The translations under genes and the position numbers were made by a program. From Microbacterium terrae (GTDB lineage Bacteria > Actinomycetota > Actinomycetes > Actinomycetales > Microbacteriaceae): 64,000 bases of DNA. The stretch lies in assembly GCF_017831975.1 (NCBI RefSeq), contig NZ_JAFDSS010000001.1, positions 3,286,001 to 3,350,000 on the forward strand, in the 5' to 3' direction. Of the stretch, positions 40,823-49,858 are shown in pieces; within the stretch, counting starts at the first letter, position 1; each line of letters begins with the position of its first letter. The notes beneath the pieces were generated by a model that worked only from the letters and a program-made list of their open reading frames with translations, was not told the DNA's origin and did no database searches.

Positions 40823-42322
40823 TCAGAACGGCGGCGGGTCGGCGTCGCCGGCCGGTGCTTCCCCGCCGGTGCGCGCCAGTCCGCGGGCGTGTTCGAGCCA
40901 CGCGCTGGGGACGAACTGCACGGTCGCCGGTGGGGAATCGGGGTACCTGCGACCCGTGGGCGCGCGCCATTCGAGCACGCCCCCTCCGAGCTGACGAACG
41001 CGCCAGGCGGTGGAGTGCTTGACGGTGTGATGTCGTCGGCAGACGTGAGCGAGGTTCTGCGCTTCGGTGCGGCCGCCGAATGCGTGGTCGACCGTGTGGT
41101 CGGCGTCGCACCGCCAGGTCTTCTGAGTGCAGCCGGGGAACCGGCAGCGCTCGTCGCGCACGCGCAGGAACCTGCGCAGCGCCTTGCTCGGACGGTACCG
41201 GTCGACCGCGAGCGGTGCACCCGAGTGCGGGTGGAACATTACACGGTCCCAACCGGGTGCACCGGCCGCCAGGGCACGGGCCGTCTCGACATCGATCGGA
41301 CCGCTGCCGGCGAGCAGCGCCGGCTCGTCATCGACACCGGCGAGAGTGAGCACCGGCACGGTGACCTGTATGTGTGCACGGATCGCGCCGAGCGCGCCAT
41401 CGCCGTGCGCGGTCGGCGCGCCGGTGAGCAGCAGGTCGGCGAGGATGTCGACGCGCTTCTGGTCCATCGTGCGCGCGCGGAGATGCGGTGCAGACGACCG
41501 CGGACGCGCCGCGGGTGCCGTCAGGTCGTCGCGCCCGATCGACGGACCGGTGGTGGTGGCGGGCACGTCATGGTGGGAGGCGCCGCCCTGTACGTTGCTC
41601 GGGTTGCGTGCGTGAGCGCCGCGGTCGTCACCGGAATCGTCGTCGGCGTCGACCTCGTCATTCGACTCACTGTCGTCGATCTCGTGCGCCATCTGCGTCA
41701 GGCGATCGATGATCGCGTGGCCGAGCGCGGTGGGAATGTCGACGAGGAGGCGAGACAGGCCGTCGCCACGGTCGGTCAGGCGCACCTGTCGTTCGGACCG
41801 CGCCCTCCGGTGCATGTCGGCGAGCATCTCCGGATCGAGCCGGACCGCCACCACCTGAGCGATCGCGCGCAGCCGCGGCGGCGTCTCGAAGCGCGCCGCC
41901 TCGAGCAGGATGCGTTCGTATTCGGCGCGCACGGCAGGGTCGATGATCGCCGCGCCCGCGTCGACGATCACTCGCGCGTGCGCGGCATCGACATCGCCGC
42001 TGAGGAGCGTGCGCATCGTGGCGGGGAACGACTCGGTGAGCACGAACGCATCACCCATGCGCGCCTGCACCACCCGGTCGCTGACGCGCAGAGCCGCGCC
42101 GAGCTCGGCGGAGACCTCACGCAGCGCGATGTCGTGCGTCTCGCGGCGACGGGCGACGCGGCGCTCGTCTGACCGTGCCCGCACGAGCTCGGTCGCCTCG
42201 GCCAGCAGCGCCGCCTGCCGAGCTTCGAGCACGGCGATGCCGCGGCGCGTCTCGCTCACCCGAGTCACCAGGTGGTCGAGCGCCGGCCAGTCCGGCGGTG
42301 TCGCGCGTTCGTCGTGCCCCAT
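40823..42322 (-). CDS. DUF222 (13E12-type) HNH endonuclease
   Basis: Starting MGHDERATPPDWPALDHL at 42322, the 499 residues hold a helical DUF222 domain (residues about 15-330, with VSETRRGIAVLEARQAALLA and RMGDAFVLTESFPATMRTLL). A linker rich in Asp and Ser follows, and then the HNH nuclease: CRFPGCTQKTWRCDADHTVD, then FGGRTEAQNLAHVCRRHHTV. The CxxxC and DADH...HH residues bind zinc and metal. Families of this type are multicopy in actinobacteria, and their biological role is poorly understood. GC-rich tandem repeats lie on both sides of this gene. Confidence 0.9.
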   Translation of the reverse strand: MGHDERATPPDWPALDHLVTRVSETRRGIAVLEARQAALLAEATELVRARSDERRVARRRETHDIALREVSAELGAALRVSDRVVQARMGDAFVLTESFPATMRTLLSGDVDAAHARVIVDAGAAIIDPAVRAEYERILLEAARFETPPRLRAIAQVVAVRLDPEMLADMHRRARSERQVRLTDRGDGLSRLLVDIPTALGHAIIDRLTQMAHEIDDSESNDEVDADDDSGDDRGAHARNPSNVQGGASHHDVPATTTGPSIGRDDLTAPAARPRSSAPHLRARTMDQKRVDILADLLLTGAPTAHGDGALGAIRAHIQVTVPVLTLAGVDDEPALLAGSGPIDVETARALAAGAPGWDRVMFHPHSGAPLAVDRYRPSKALRRFLRVRDERCRFPGCTQKTWRCDADHTVDHAFGGRTEAQNLAHVCRRHHTVKHSTAWRVRQLGGGVLEWRAPTGRRYPDSPPATVQFVPSAWLEHARGLARTGGEAPAGDADPPPF

Positions 42323-42430
42323 GGATGCTCCAGCCTCACGAAGGGAAGGTGCAAGCTCACGCAGTGGGCACGAGGCGTGATCTCTTGAACCCACGGTAGC
42401 GGGGGCCTCCGACATCGGCCGGGTGGGCGG

Positions 42431-42810
42431 GTGGCCGGAGTGCACGGGGTGGGCGGGATAGGGGTGGTGGACGGAGGCGCGGGATGGGCCGGCGTGCGCG
42501 GGGTGGGCCGGCGTGCGCGGGATGCGCGGGAGGGCCGTGTGGCCGGGTAGCCGGAGTGCACGGGGTGGGCGGGATAGGCGTGGTGGACGGAGGCGCGGGA
42601 TGCGCCGGTGTGCGCGGGATGGGCCGGCGTGCGCGGGATGGGCCGGCGTGCGCGGGATGGGCCGGGTGGCCGGGTACGCGTGGGTGGGCGGCATGCCCGG
42701 CATGGGCCTGGCGGAGTGCGGGATGCGCGGGATGCGCGGGATAGGGGGATGCGCCGGATAGGCGTGGCGGGCGGAGTGCGCGGCGGAGCGGCGGAGTGCG
42801 CGGCGGAGCG
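42431..42810 (+). repeat. Degenerate GC-rich tandem repeat tract
   Basis: A 116-bp segment at 42431-42546 is repeated at 42547 onward, sharing CCGGAGTGCACGGGGTGGGC and TGGTGGACGGAGGCGCGGGA. Inside are shorter units GGGCCGGCGTGCGCGGGATG repeated several times, and GGAGTGCGCGGCGGAGCGG twice near the end. The reading frames through the tract give only low-complexity Pro/Arg peptides. It occupies most of the 833-bp gap between the HNH and MATE genes. Confidence 0.85.
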
Positions 42811-42976
42811 GCCGGACGCCAGCCACCCGGAGCGAATCCGGGAGACGATTTTCGGCGCAGGGCTTTTCAACCCCCGGGGGGTCCGTGCAACAATGGATGC
42901 AGCGCTCCGAATCGATTCGACCACGGCCACGATGCACGGGATCTCGGACACTCCCCACGGGGACGGACGCAAACAC

Positions 42977-43099
42977 GCCGGTCACCGGCAAACACGCCGG
43001 TCACCGGCAAACCGCCGGTCACCGGCAAACCCGCCGGGCTCCGGCACAACCGCCGGGACTCTGGCGCCTACCGGTCACCGGCACACGCCGGTCTCCGGC
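42977..43099 (+). repeat. Array of seven 13-bp palindromes, 17-19 bp apart
   Basis: GCCGGTCACCGGC occurs exactly at 42977, 42996 and 43014. Near copies are at 43033, 43052, 43070 and 43087, linked by short A/C-rich spacers such as AAACAC. The array ends 56 bp before the GTG of the MATE gene. Regular spacing near two helical turns resembles iterons or a multi-site operator. Confidence 0.85.
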
Positions 43100-43155
43100 C
43101 CGCCGACATCCGGCACACACCCCACATCCGGCATCCCGCCCTCGAAGGAACACCC

Positions 43156-44652
43156 GTGGCGAAGTCACTCACCACCGGCAGCCCGTGGCGCGTCATCCTC
43201 GCGTTCTCGGTCCCGCTGCTCATCGGCAACGTCGTCCAGCAGCTCTACCAGTTCGCCGACGCGGTCGTCGTCGGGCGCCACCTCGGCGTCGACGCGCTCG
43301 CCGCCGTCGGTGCGACGGGCAGCCTTCTCTTCCTGCTGCTGGGCTTCGTCTGGGGCATGACGAGCGGTTTCGCCATCCCGACCGCGCAGGCGTTCGGCGC
43401 CGGAGACCACGCCGCCGTGCGGCGCTCGGTCGCGACCGGAACGATCCTCACCGCGATCGCCTCGGCGGCGCTCACGATCGGCGGCCCGCTCCTCGCCGAG
43501 CCGGCGCTCACCCTCATGCAGACCCCGGCCGAGCTCATGGACGACGCGGTCGTCTTCGCGCAGGTGAGCCTCATCGGAGCATCCACGATGCTCTTCTTCA
43601 ACTACCTCGCCGCCGTCATCCGCGCGATCGGCGACTCGCGCACGCCCCTCATCTTCCTCACCATCGCGTGCGTGCTGAACGTCGTGCTCGTGATCGTGAT
43701 GGTCGGCGTGCTCGAGTGGGGGGTCGCCGGCGCCGCCTGGGCGACCGTGGCGTCGCAGCTCGTGTCGGTCGTGCTCTGCCTCGAGTACGTGCGCCGGCGC
43801 ATCCCGGTGCTGCAGGTGCGTCGCGCCGACTTCCGGGTCACGCGTGCCGACTACAGCGCGCACCTGCGCCTCGGTCTGCCGATGGGCTTCCAGGCATCCA
43901 TCATCGCCATCGGCACGCTCGCCGTGCAGGTCGCGCTCAACGGCCTCGGCGCCGACGCGGTCGCCGCGTACACCACCGCGTCACGCGTCGACGGCCTGGC
44001 CGTCGCGCTGCTGCAGTCGATCGGACTCGCGGCCTCGATGTACGTCGCGCAGAACTTCGGTGCCGGTCGCCCCGATCGCATCCGTCGCGGCGTCGTGCAG
44101 GCGACGTGGCTCGCCGTCATCGCGTCGGTGATCCTCGGCGTCATCCTCGTCTTCTTCGGTGCGGCGCTGGTGCGGCTGTTCGTCGGGCACGACGGGGCGC
44201 AATCGGATGCCGTCGTCGAGATGGCCGCGCTGATGCTCGTCATCAACGGCGTGACGTACTGGGTGCTCGGCATCCTGTTCGTCCTCCGCGGCGCCCTGCA
44301 GGGCCTCGGCGACGCGCTCATCCCGACCCTGACCGGCGTCGTGGAGCTCTTCATGCGTGTGGGCGCCGCCGTCGCGCTCGGCGCGGTGTACGGCTACGTC
44401 GGCGTGGTCTGGTCGAACCCGCTCGCCTGGGCGGGCGCGGTGGTGCTGCTCGTCCCCGCCTACGTCGTCGCCCACCGTCGCCTCGGACGCACGGTCGTCG
44501 CACCCATGGTGGTCACCCCGACCACGCCGATCGCGATCGTCGGTCCGACCGACGGCTCGATGACCGTCGAGACCGTCGTCACCGCTCCCATCCCGCTCCC
44601 GGGTGCGCGCCGTCGGTCGCTCCGGGAACGACTCGGCTCGGGACGCCGCTGA
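43156..44652 (+). CDS. MATE family efflux transporter
   Basis: A GTG at 43156 after GAAGGAA gives 498 residues with twelve predicted membrane helices in two MatE halves. Visible stretches are ILAFSVPLLIGNVVQQLYQF and GFVWGMTSGFAIPTAQAFGA in the first half, and LRLGLPMGFQASIIAIGTLA and GLAASMYVAQNFGAGRPDRI in the second. A non-helical C-terminal tail of about 55 residues is rich in Thr, Pro and Arg. It would exchange Na+ or H+ for a cationic drug or metabolite. The upstream palindrome array may regulate it. Confidence 0.93.
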   Translation: MAKSLTTGSPWRVILAFSVPLLIGNVVQQLYQFADAVVVGRHLGVDALAAVGATGSLLFLLLGFVWGMTSGFAIPTAQAFGAGDHAAVRRSVATGTILTAIASAALTIGGPLLAEPALTLMQTPAELMDDAVVFAQVSLIGASTMLFFNYLAAVIRAIGDSRTPLIFLTIACVLNVVLVIVMVGVLEWGVAGAAWATVASQLVSVVLCLEYVRRRIPVLQVRRADFRVTRADYSAHLRLGLPMGFQASIIAIGTLAVQVALNGLGADAVAAYTTASRVDGLAVALLQSIGLAASMYVAQNFGAGRPDRIRRGVVQATWLAVIASVILGVILVFFGAALVRLFVGHDGAQSDAVVEMAALMLVINGVTYWVLGILFVLRGALQGLGDALIPTLTGVVELFMRVGAAVALGAVYGYVGVVWSNPLAWAGAVVLLVPAYVVAHRRLGRTVVAPMVVTPTTPIAIVGPTDGSMTVETVVTAPIPLPGARRRSLRERLGSGRR

Positions 44653-44805
44653 CGCGGACGGATGCCGGATGCCCGGGCACGGCCGCATGCCCGGAGCGCG
44701 CCCGGACGCCGGATGCCGAATGCCGGATGCCGGGGCGTGGACGGATGCTCGATGCACTGCCGGATGCCCTGGCGGGTGTCGGCGGCCCGTGCCAGGGTGG
44801 GCGCC

Positions 44806-45207
44806 ATGTCAGCAATCGAGCGCATCCGTCCTGAAGGACTCGTTCGGAGTCCGGCCTTCTCGCACGTCGCCGTCGTTCCGCCGGGCGCGACGACCATCTA
44901 CGTCGGCGGCCAGAACGCGGTCGACGGCGATGGCGGCCTCATCGGAGACGGGGATGTCGCTGCACAGGCGATCCGCGCGGTGCAGAACGCGAAGACGGCG
45001 CTCGCCGCTGCCGGGGCGGATGCCGGCGATGTCGTGCAGTGGACCGTGCTCTTCGTCGACGGCGTCGATCTCGCAGGGGCGTATCAGGCGATCGCCTCGG
45101 AGGTGGCGTCGGACGACCCCGCCCTCGTCACCGCGGCGATGGTGGCCGGTCTCGGCGTGCCCGGAGCGCTGATCGAGGTCTCCGCGGTCGCCGCCGTCGT
45201 GCGCTGA
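44806..45207 (+). CDS. RidA family protein
   Basis: This 133-residue protein starts MSAIERIRPEGLVRSPAFSH and has TIYVGGQNAVDGDGGLIGDG, AVQNAKTALAAAGADAGDVV, QWTVLFVDGVDLAGAYQAIA and a C-terminal PGALIEVSAVAAVV, the standard YjgF-type order. The canonical Arg of enamine deaminases is not present; GVPGALIEV occupies the site, so activity may differ. It is distinct from the copy at 11642. The 150 bp before it are GGATGCC-rich and hold no gene. Confidence 0.8.
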   Translation: MSAIERIRPEGLVRSPAFSHVAVVPPGATTIYVGGQNAVDGDGGLIGDGDVAAQAIRAVQNAKTALAAAGADAGDVVQWTVLFVDGVDLAGAYQAIASEVASDDPALVTAAMVAGLGVPGALIEVSAVAAVVR

Positions 45208-45289
45208 CCTCAGCCTGATGACGGACTGACCGTACCCACGCGCCACCCCGCGGGCGGTTGCGGACGACGAGGCGCCGGCGGAGGGCACA

Positions 45290-46111
45290 ATGGCAGACAT
45301 GGAAGCCGTCCCCTCGCTCCTCACGCAGATGCCCGCGCCGCAGTTCGTGATGTCGGAGGAGGGGCACCGGATCGCCACCTACACGTGGGGTGATCCGGAT
45401 GCTCCGCCCGTGCTCTGCGTGCACGGCTTCGCTTCGAGCTGCAAGGACAACTGGGTCGACACCGGGTGGGTGCGCGATCTGCTGCGGGCGGGGTACCGGG
45501 TGATCGGCGTCGACCAGCGCGGGCACGGCGCGAGCGACAAGCCGACCGACCGTCGCGGCTACGCGATGGACGCCTTCGTCGCCGACCTGCTCGTCGTGCT
45601 CGACACGTATCTGATCGACGAAGTGCGCTACGTCGGGTACTCGCTCGGCGCGCGAGTGGGATGGCAGTTCGCGGTCGACCACCCGGAGCACGTCACCCGC
45701 ACCGTGCTCGGCGGCATCCCCGATGGGCGACCGCTCGCACGCCTGATGATCGACCAGGCGCGGGCATATGCCGACGCCGGCACCCCCGTCACAGACACGG
45801 TGACCCGCAACTACGTGAGCCTCGCCGAGCGCATCGCGGGCAACAGCATCCCGGCCCTCGTAGCGCTCGCCGAGGGCATGCGCGACGGCGATGCCGATCC
45901 CGACCCGATGCATCCGCCGACTGCGCCCGTGCTGTTCGCCACCGGCAGCGCCGACGCGATCATCGAGGCCTCGCGCAGGCTGGCCGCGAGTGCGCCGCGG
46001 GGCGAGTTCGTCGAGATCCCCGGCCGACACCACTTCAACACCCCGGGCTCGCGCGACTTCCGCGCCGCGGCGATCGCATTCCTCGCGGGGAATGCTCCGC
46101 CCCAGGGGTGA
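45290..46111 (+). CDS. Alpha/beta hydrolase
   Basis: The 273 residues contain PPVLCVHGFASSCKDNW (oxyanion strand), VIGVDQRGHGASDKP, the elbow RYVGYSLGARVGW with the nucleophile Ser, LFATGSADAII with the acid residue region, and PGRHHFNTPGS with the catalytic His. This is a complete single-domain hydrolase of epoxide-hydrolase/haloperoxidase-like type without signal peptide. It is followed 31 bp later by another hydrolase gene in the same direction. Confidence 0.85.
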   Translation: MADMEAVPSLLTQMPAPQFVMSEEGHRIATYTWGDPDAPPVLCVHGFASSCKDNWVDTGWVRDLLRAGYRVIGVDQRGHGASDKPTDRRGYAMDAFVADLLVVLDTYLIDEVRYVGYSLGARVGWQFAVDHPEHVTRTVLGGIPDGRPLARLMIDQARAYADAGTPVTDTVTRNYVSLAERIAGNSIPALVALAEGMRDGDADPDPMHPPTAPVLFATGSADAIIEASRRLAASAPRGEFVEIPGRHHFNTPGSRDFRAAAIAFLAGNAPPQG

Positions 46112-46142
46112 GCGGGTCGGCGGGCGGTCCTAGGCTTCTGCC

Positions 46143-47384
46143 ATGTCCGTCACCACCCGCCGCATGCAGGATCTGACCGTCGACGACCACACCCTGACCG
46201 TGCCGCTGGTGTGGGGCGACGCTGCCGACACCCGCACCATCGACGTCCACGCTTCCGTCGTCACGCGGGAGGGCGGCGAGACCCTGCCGTACCTGGTGTT
46301 CCTGCAGGGTGGGCCGGGGCACGAGGCCCCGCGCCCCTTCCACTCCCCGGTCTCGCCGTCGTGGCTCGACGACGCGCTCGCCCACCACCGCGTCGTGCTG
46401 CTCGACCAGCGCGGCACCGGCCGGTCGACCCCGGTGGGCGACGCCGACCTCGCCCGCCCCGACCTGGCCGAGTACCTCACGCACCTGCGCGCCGACGCGA
46501 TCGTGCGCGACTGCGAGGCGCTGCGCGCCCACCTGGGCGCCGACACATGGAGCGTTCTCGGCCAGTCCTTCGGCGGCTTCACCGCCCTCGCCTACCTGTC
46601 GACGGATGCCGCCGCCCTCGACGACGTGTACATCACCGGCGGGCTCAGCGCCATCGGCCGCCACCCCGACGAGGTGTACACGCTCACCTACGACAAGATG
46701 CGCGCCGCCTCGGAGCGGTACTACCGGCGGTTCCCGCACCACCGCGACGCCGTCCGCCGCCTCGCCGACCTGGCGTCGACGGGGTCGCTCGTGCTCCCGG
46801 GCGGCGAGGTGGCCTCGGCGTCACGGGTGCGTTCGATCGGGTCGCTCCTCGGCTCGAACGACGGCTGGCAGACGCTGTGGGCGCTGCTCGAACTCGACCC
46901 GTCGACGAACGCCTTCGCCCACGACCTCGCTGCGGCCATGCCGTACGACGCGCGCAACCCGCTGTATGCCGTGATCCACGAGTCGAGCTATGCCGACGGG
47001 CACGCGACCCGGTGGTCCGCCGAGCGGGTCGAGCCGGCCGACTTCCGAGACGACCCGACCCTCCTCACCGGCGAGCACGTGCGCCGCGAGTGGTTCGACA
47101 CCGTCCCGGTGCTCGAGCCCTGGCGCGACGTCGCACTCGCCGTCGCCGACCACGAGTGGCCGTCGGTCTACGACGCGGCCGCGGTCGCGGCATCCGACGC
47201 CCACGGGGCTGCCGCGGTGTACGTCAACGACGTGTACGTGCCCCTGGAGTTCTCACTCGAGACGGCAGCGCTGCTGCCCGGCGTGACACCGTGGATCACC
47301 AGCGAGCACGAGCACAACGGCCTGCGCGCCGGCGGCGTGCTGCCGCGCCTCATCGACCTCGCCCACGGCCGCCGCGTGCGCTGA
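46143..47384 (+). CDS. S33-type alpha/beta hydrolase (proline iminopeptidase-like)
   Basis: The 413 residues show LPYLVFLQGGPGHEAPRPF, the GGPG oxyanion motif of S33 peptidases, then VVLLDQRGTGRSTPVG, the elbow WSVLGQSFGGFTALAYL, a lid region of about 150 residues, and a C-terminal ITSEHEHNGLRAGG with the likely His. That order and length match prolyl aminopeptidase-like enzymes. It would release N-terminal residues from short peptides in the cytoplasm. It follows a hydrolase and precedes the Rdx gene by 19 bp. Confidence 0.87.
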   Translation: MSVTTRRMQDLTVDDHTLTVPLVWGDAADTRTIDVHASVVTREGGETLPYLVFLQGGPGHEAPRPFHSPVSPSWLDDALAHHRVVLLDQRGTGRSTPVGDADLARPDLAEYLTHLRADAIVRDCEALRAHLGADTWSVLGQSFGGFTALAYLSTDAAALDDVYITGGLSAIGRHPDEVYTLTYDKMRAASERYYRRFPHHRDAVRRLADLASTGSLVLPGGEVASASRVRSIGSLLGSNDGWQTLWALLELDPSTNAFAHDLAAAMPYDARNPLYAVIHESSYADGHATRWSAERVEPADFRDDPTLLTGEHVRREWFDTVPVLEPWRDVALAVADHEWPSVYDAAAVAASDAHGAAAVYVNDVYVPLEFSLETAALLPGVTPWITSEHEHNGLRAGGVLPRLIDLAHGRRVR

Positions 47385-47403
47385 CCGATCTCGGAGGACT
47401 GAC

Positions 47404-47706
47404 ATGACCCACGGCATCCGCGTCGTCTACTGCACGCAATGCGCCTGGATGCTGCGTGCGGCATGGGTCGCGCAGGAGATGCTGACGACCTTCCAGGAGG
47501 AGCTCATGGGCGGCGGCGCCACCCTCGAACCCGGCACCGGGGGCGTCTTCGAGGTGTACGCCGACGACGTGCTCGTCTGGTCGCGCAAGACGGACGGCGG
47601 GTTCCCCGACATCGTCGCCCTCAAGCGGCGCGTGCGCGACGTGATCGCGCCTGGCCGCACCCTCGGCCATGCCGACCGGGCCGCCGACCGGGCCGCCGAC
47701 CGCTGA
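47404..47706 (+). CDS. Rdx/SelT-SelW-SelH family thioredoxin-like protein
   Basis: The 100 residues carry the redox motif IRVVYCTQCAWMLRAAWVAQ with Cys10 and Cys13 (CxxC), then GTGGVFEVYADDVLVWSRKT and DGGFPDIVALKRRVRDVI. This is the bacterial Rdx form of the selenoprotein W/T/H fold, with Cys where some relatives have selenocysteine. The end is a short ADRAADRAADR repeat. Function is unproven but probably thiol redox. An AGGA site precedes it. Confidence 0.87.
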   Translation: MTHGIRVVYCTQCAWMLRAAWVAQEMLTTFQEELMGGGATLEPGTGGVFEVYADDVLVWSRKTDGGFPDIVALKRRVRDVIAPGRTLGHADRAADRAADR

Positions 47707-47753
47707 GGGCGTCCCATCTCCGGTGCCCGCTCAGCGGCCGGCGACCCAGGCCG

Positions 47754-48194
47754 TCAGCTCACCGCCTGCCGCACCAGCGCAGTGAACTTCTCCTCGATCG
47801 CCGGGGTCCAATCAAGCACCGCGAAGCTCGTCGGCCACACGTCGCCGTCGTCGAGGTTCGCCGTCTCGTCGAAGTTGATCGTCGCGTAGCGCGTCTTGAA
47901 CTTGCTCGCGGGCTGGAGGAAGATCACGACCTTGCCTGCGGCGTTCGCATACGCCGGGAAGCCGTAGAAGGTCTTCGGCACGAGGTCGGGTGCGACCTCC
48001 GACACCAGCTTGTGCAGCGCGTCACCGAGCTTGCGGTCGGTGCCGTCGAGCTTGCCGATCGCGTCGAGCACCGCCTTCGTGCCCGCCTCACGGTTCTTGC
48101 CTGCTTTCGCCTGGGCCCGCAGCTCCTTGGCGCGGTCCTTGACGGCGTCGCGCTCCTCCTGGCTCAGCCCGTCGGCAGAGGTCTTGCCGGCCAT
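47754..48194 (-). CDS. DUF1801-type (YdhG-like) protein
   Basis: The 146 residues have a Lys/Asp-rich helical start (EERDAVKDRAKELRAQAKAG) and then GTDRKLGDALHKLVSEVAPD and TFYGFPAYANAAGKVVIFLQ. SKFKTRYATINFDETANLDD and a final helix follow. The YGFPAY...GK.V.F sequence is the hallmark of DUF1801 proteins, some of which are called iron-chaperone-like. The actual role is unknown. It is convergent with the Rdx gene. Confidence 0.75.
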   Translation of the reverse strand: MAGKTSADGLSQEERDAVKDRAKELRAQAKAGKNREAGTKAVLDAIGKLDGTDRKLGDALHKLVSEVAPDLVPKTFYGFPAYANAAGKVVIFLQPASKFKTRYATINFDETANLDDGDVWPTSFAVLDWTPAIEEKFTALVRQAVS

Positions 48195-48370
48195 GTCGGC
48201 CCCCTTCGTTCTTGTTCTTTCCGTGGTCTCCGGGCGGCTTCTCGCGCCCTGACGGTCACGCTACGCGGTGCCATCCGTCGACGCTTCTCCAAATCTGACC
48301 GATGCGCCACGCTCCCGAACGACGCAGGGAACAATGGACGGATCGATGGGCCGCGCGGCCCGGATGCACG

Positions 48371-49771
48371 ATGATGAGCACCATGAGCGACACCTCCGCC
48401 CTGCCCGACCGCATGCACGCGATCACCGATGAGACGCGCACGACCGTCGACGACGTGCTGCAGTACGCGCGCCGGCGCGCCCTCTACGAGGACATCCCCC
48501 TCGACAAGCCGATGCGTCCGAGCGACCTCGCTCGCCTGGCATCCGGATCGATCACCGCCGCCGGCATCGGCGACCGCCGCGCGATCGCGCTGTTCGAGAA
48601 CGTGCTCGCCCCCGCCTGCATCTCCACTGACCACCCCGGGTATCTCGCGTTCATCCCGTCGGCTCCGACGAAGGCGTCGCTCGCGTTCGACGTCGTGGTC
48701 TCGGCTTCGGCCATCTACGGCGGCTCGTGGATAGAGGGCGCGGGCGCCGTCTACGCCGAGAACGAGGTGCTGGCGTGGCTCGCGGGAGAGTTCGGGATGC
48801 CCGACACCGCGGGCGGCGTGTTCGTGCAGGGCGGCACGATCGGCAACCTCTCGGCGCTCGTGACGGCGAGGGATGCCGCGCGGCGGCGCAACCGCGAGGC
48901 GGGGGTCGCCGACCCGGCGCGCTGGGTCGTGGTGTGCAGCGCCGAGGCGCACTCGTCGATCGCGTCGGCAGCCGCCGTGATGGACATCGAGATCGTCGCG
49001 GCCGCGGTCGACGGCGACGGACGGATGCACGGCGACGCGGTGGCCGCAGCGCTCGACGCCCACGGCGGCGCGGTGTTCGCGGTGGTCGCGACGGGCGGCA
49101 CCACGAACTTCGGCATCGTCGACGACATCGCCTCGATCGCGGCGGTGACCGCCGCCCGCGACGTGTGGCTGCACGTCGACGGCGCGTACGGCCTCGCCGC
49201 CATGCTCGTGCCCGAGATGCGCGATGCCTTCGCCGGCGTCGCGTCGGCCGACTCGGTGATCGTCGACCCGCACAAGTGGCTTTTCGCGCCGTTCGACGCG
49301 TGCGCCCTCATCTACCGCGACCCCGCCCTCGCGCTCGCCGCCCACACGCAGAAGGCCGAGTACCTCGACACCCTCACCGGCAAGCCGGACTGGAACCCGT
49401 CCGATCTCGCCGTGCAGCTCACCCGCCGGGCCCGCGGTCTGCCGCTGTGGTTCTCGCTCGCGACCCACGGCACGGATGCGTACCGCGCGGGCATCCGTCA
49501 TGGGATCGACCTCGCCCGGCGCATCGCCGACGACATCGCCGCGCGCCCCGAGCTCTCGCTCGTGCGCGAGCCGCAGCTGTCGGTCGTGGTGTTCCGGCGC
49601 GAGGGGTGGACGCTCGCCGACTACGAGGCGTGGTCGGACCGCCTGCTCGACGAGCAGCGTGCGTTCGTGGTGCCGAGCTCGCACGCTGGGGAGCCGGTGC
49701 TGCGCTTCGCGATCATCAGTCCGCTCACCACGTACGAGCTGCTCGTCGACATCCTCGACTCGCTCGACTGA
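48371..49771 (+). CDS. PLP-dependent group II (aromatic amino acid type) decarboxylase
   Basis: The protein has 466 residues from ATG 48371; ATGs at 48374 and 48383 are equally possible. The fold-type I decarboxylase order is visible: TDHPGYLAFIPSAPTKASLA, GVFVQGGTIGNLSALVTARD, VVATGGTTNFGIVDDI, WLHVDGAYGLAAM and VDPHKWLFAPFDACALI with the PLP-binding Lys. The C-terminal small domain ends EPVLRFAIISPLTTYELLVD. It would decarboxylate an aromatic or acidic amino acid; the substrate residues are not diagnostic. No transporter partner is adjacent. Confidence 0.9.
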   Translation: MMSTMSDTSALPDRMHAITDETRTTVDDVLQYARRRALYEDIPLDKPMRPSDLARLASGSITAAGIGDRRAIALFENVLAPACISTDHPGYLAFIPSAPTKASLAFDVVVSASAIYGGSWIEGAGAVYAENEVLAWLAGEFGMPDTAGGVFVQGGTIGNLSALVTARDAARRRNREAGVADPARWVVVCSAEAHSSIASAAAVMDIEIVAAAVDGDGRMHGDAVAAALDAHGGAVFAVVATGGTTNFGIVDDIASIAAVTAARDVWLHVDGAYGLAAMLVPEMRDAFAGVASADSVIVDPHKWLFAPFDACALIYRDPALALAAHTQKAEYLDTLTGKPDWNPSDLAVQLTRRARGLPLWFSLATHGTDAYRAGIRHGIDLARRIADDIAARPELSLVREPQLSVVVFRREGWTLADYEAWSDRLLDEQRAFVVPSSHAGEPVLRFAIISPLTTYELLVDILDSLD

Positions 49772-49858
49772 CGCGCCCTGCTGCGTCGCGCCGGCCCCGC
49801 GTCGGGCGGCCCACGGCCGTCGCAGGCGCCGTCCAGGCGGCCCCGGATAAAATGCTCT

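Noticed and set aside
42323..42991. N-terminal extension of the HNH protein through the GC-rich repeats
   Set aside because: The extension encodes only Pro/His/Arg/Ala repeats, and DUF222 proteins begin near the chosen ATG at 42322. The open frame is a by-product of the repeats.
42977..43099. CRISPR array
   Set aside because: Units are 13-bp palindromes with 4-6 bp linkers, much too short for repeats with spacers, and no cas gene is present.
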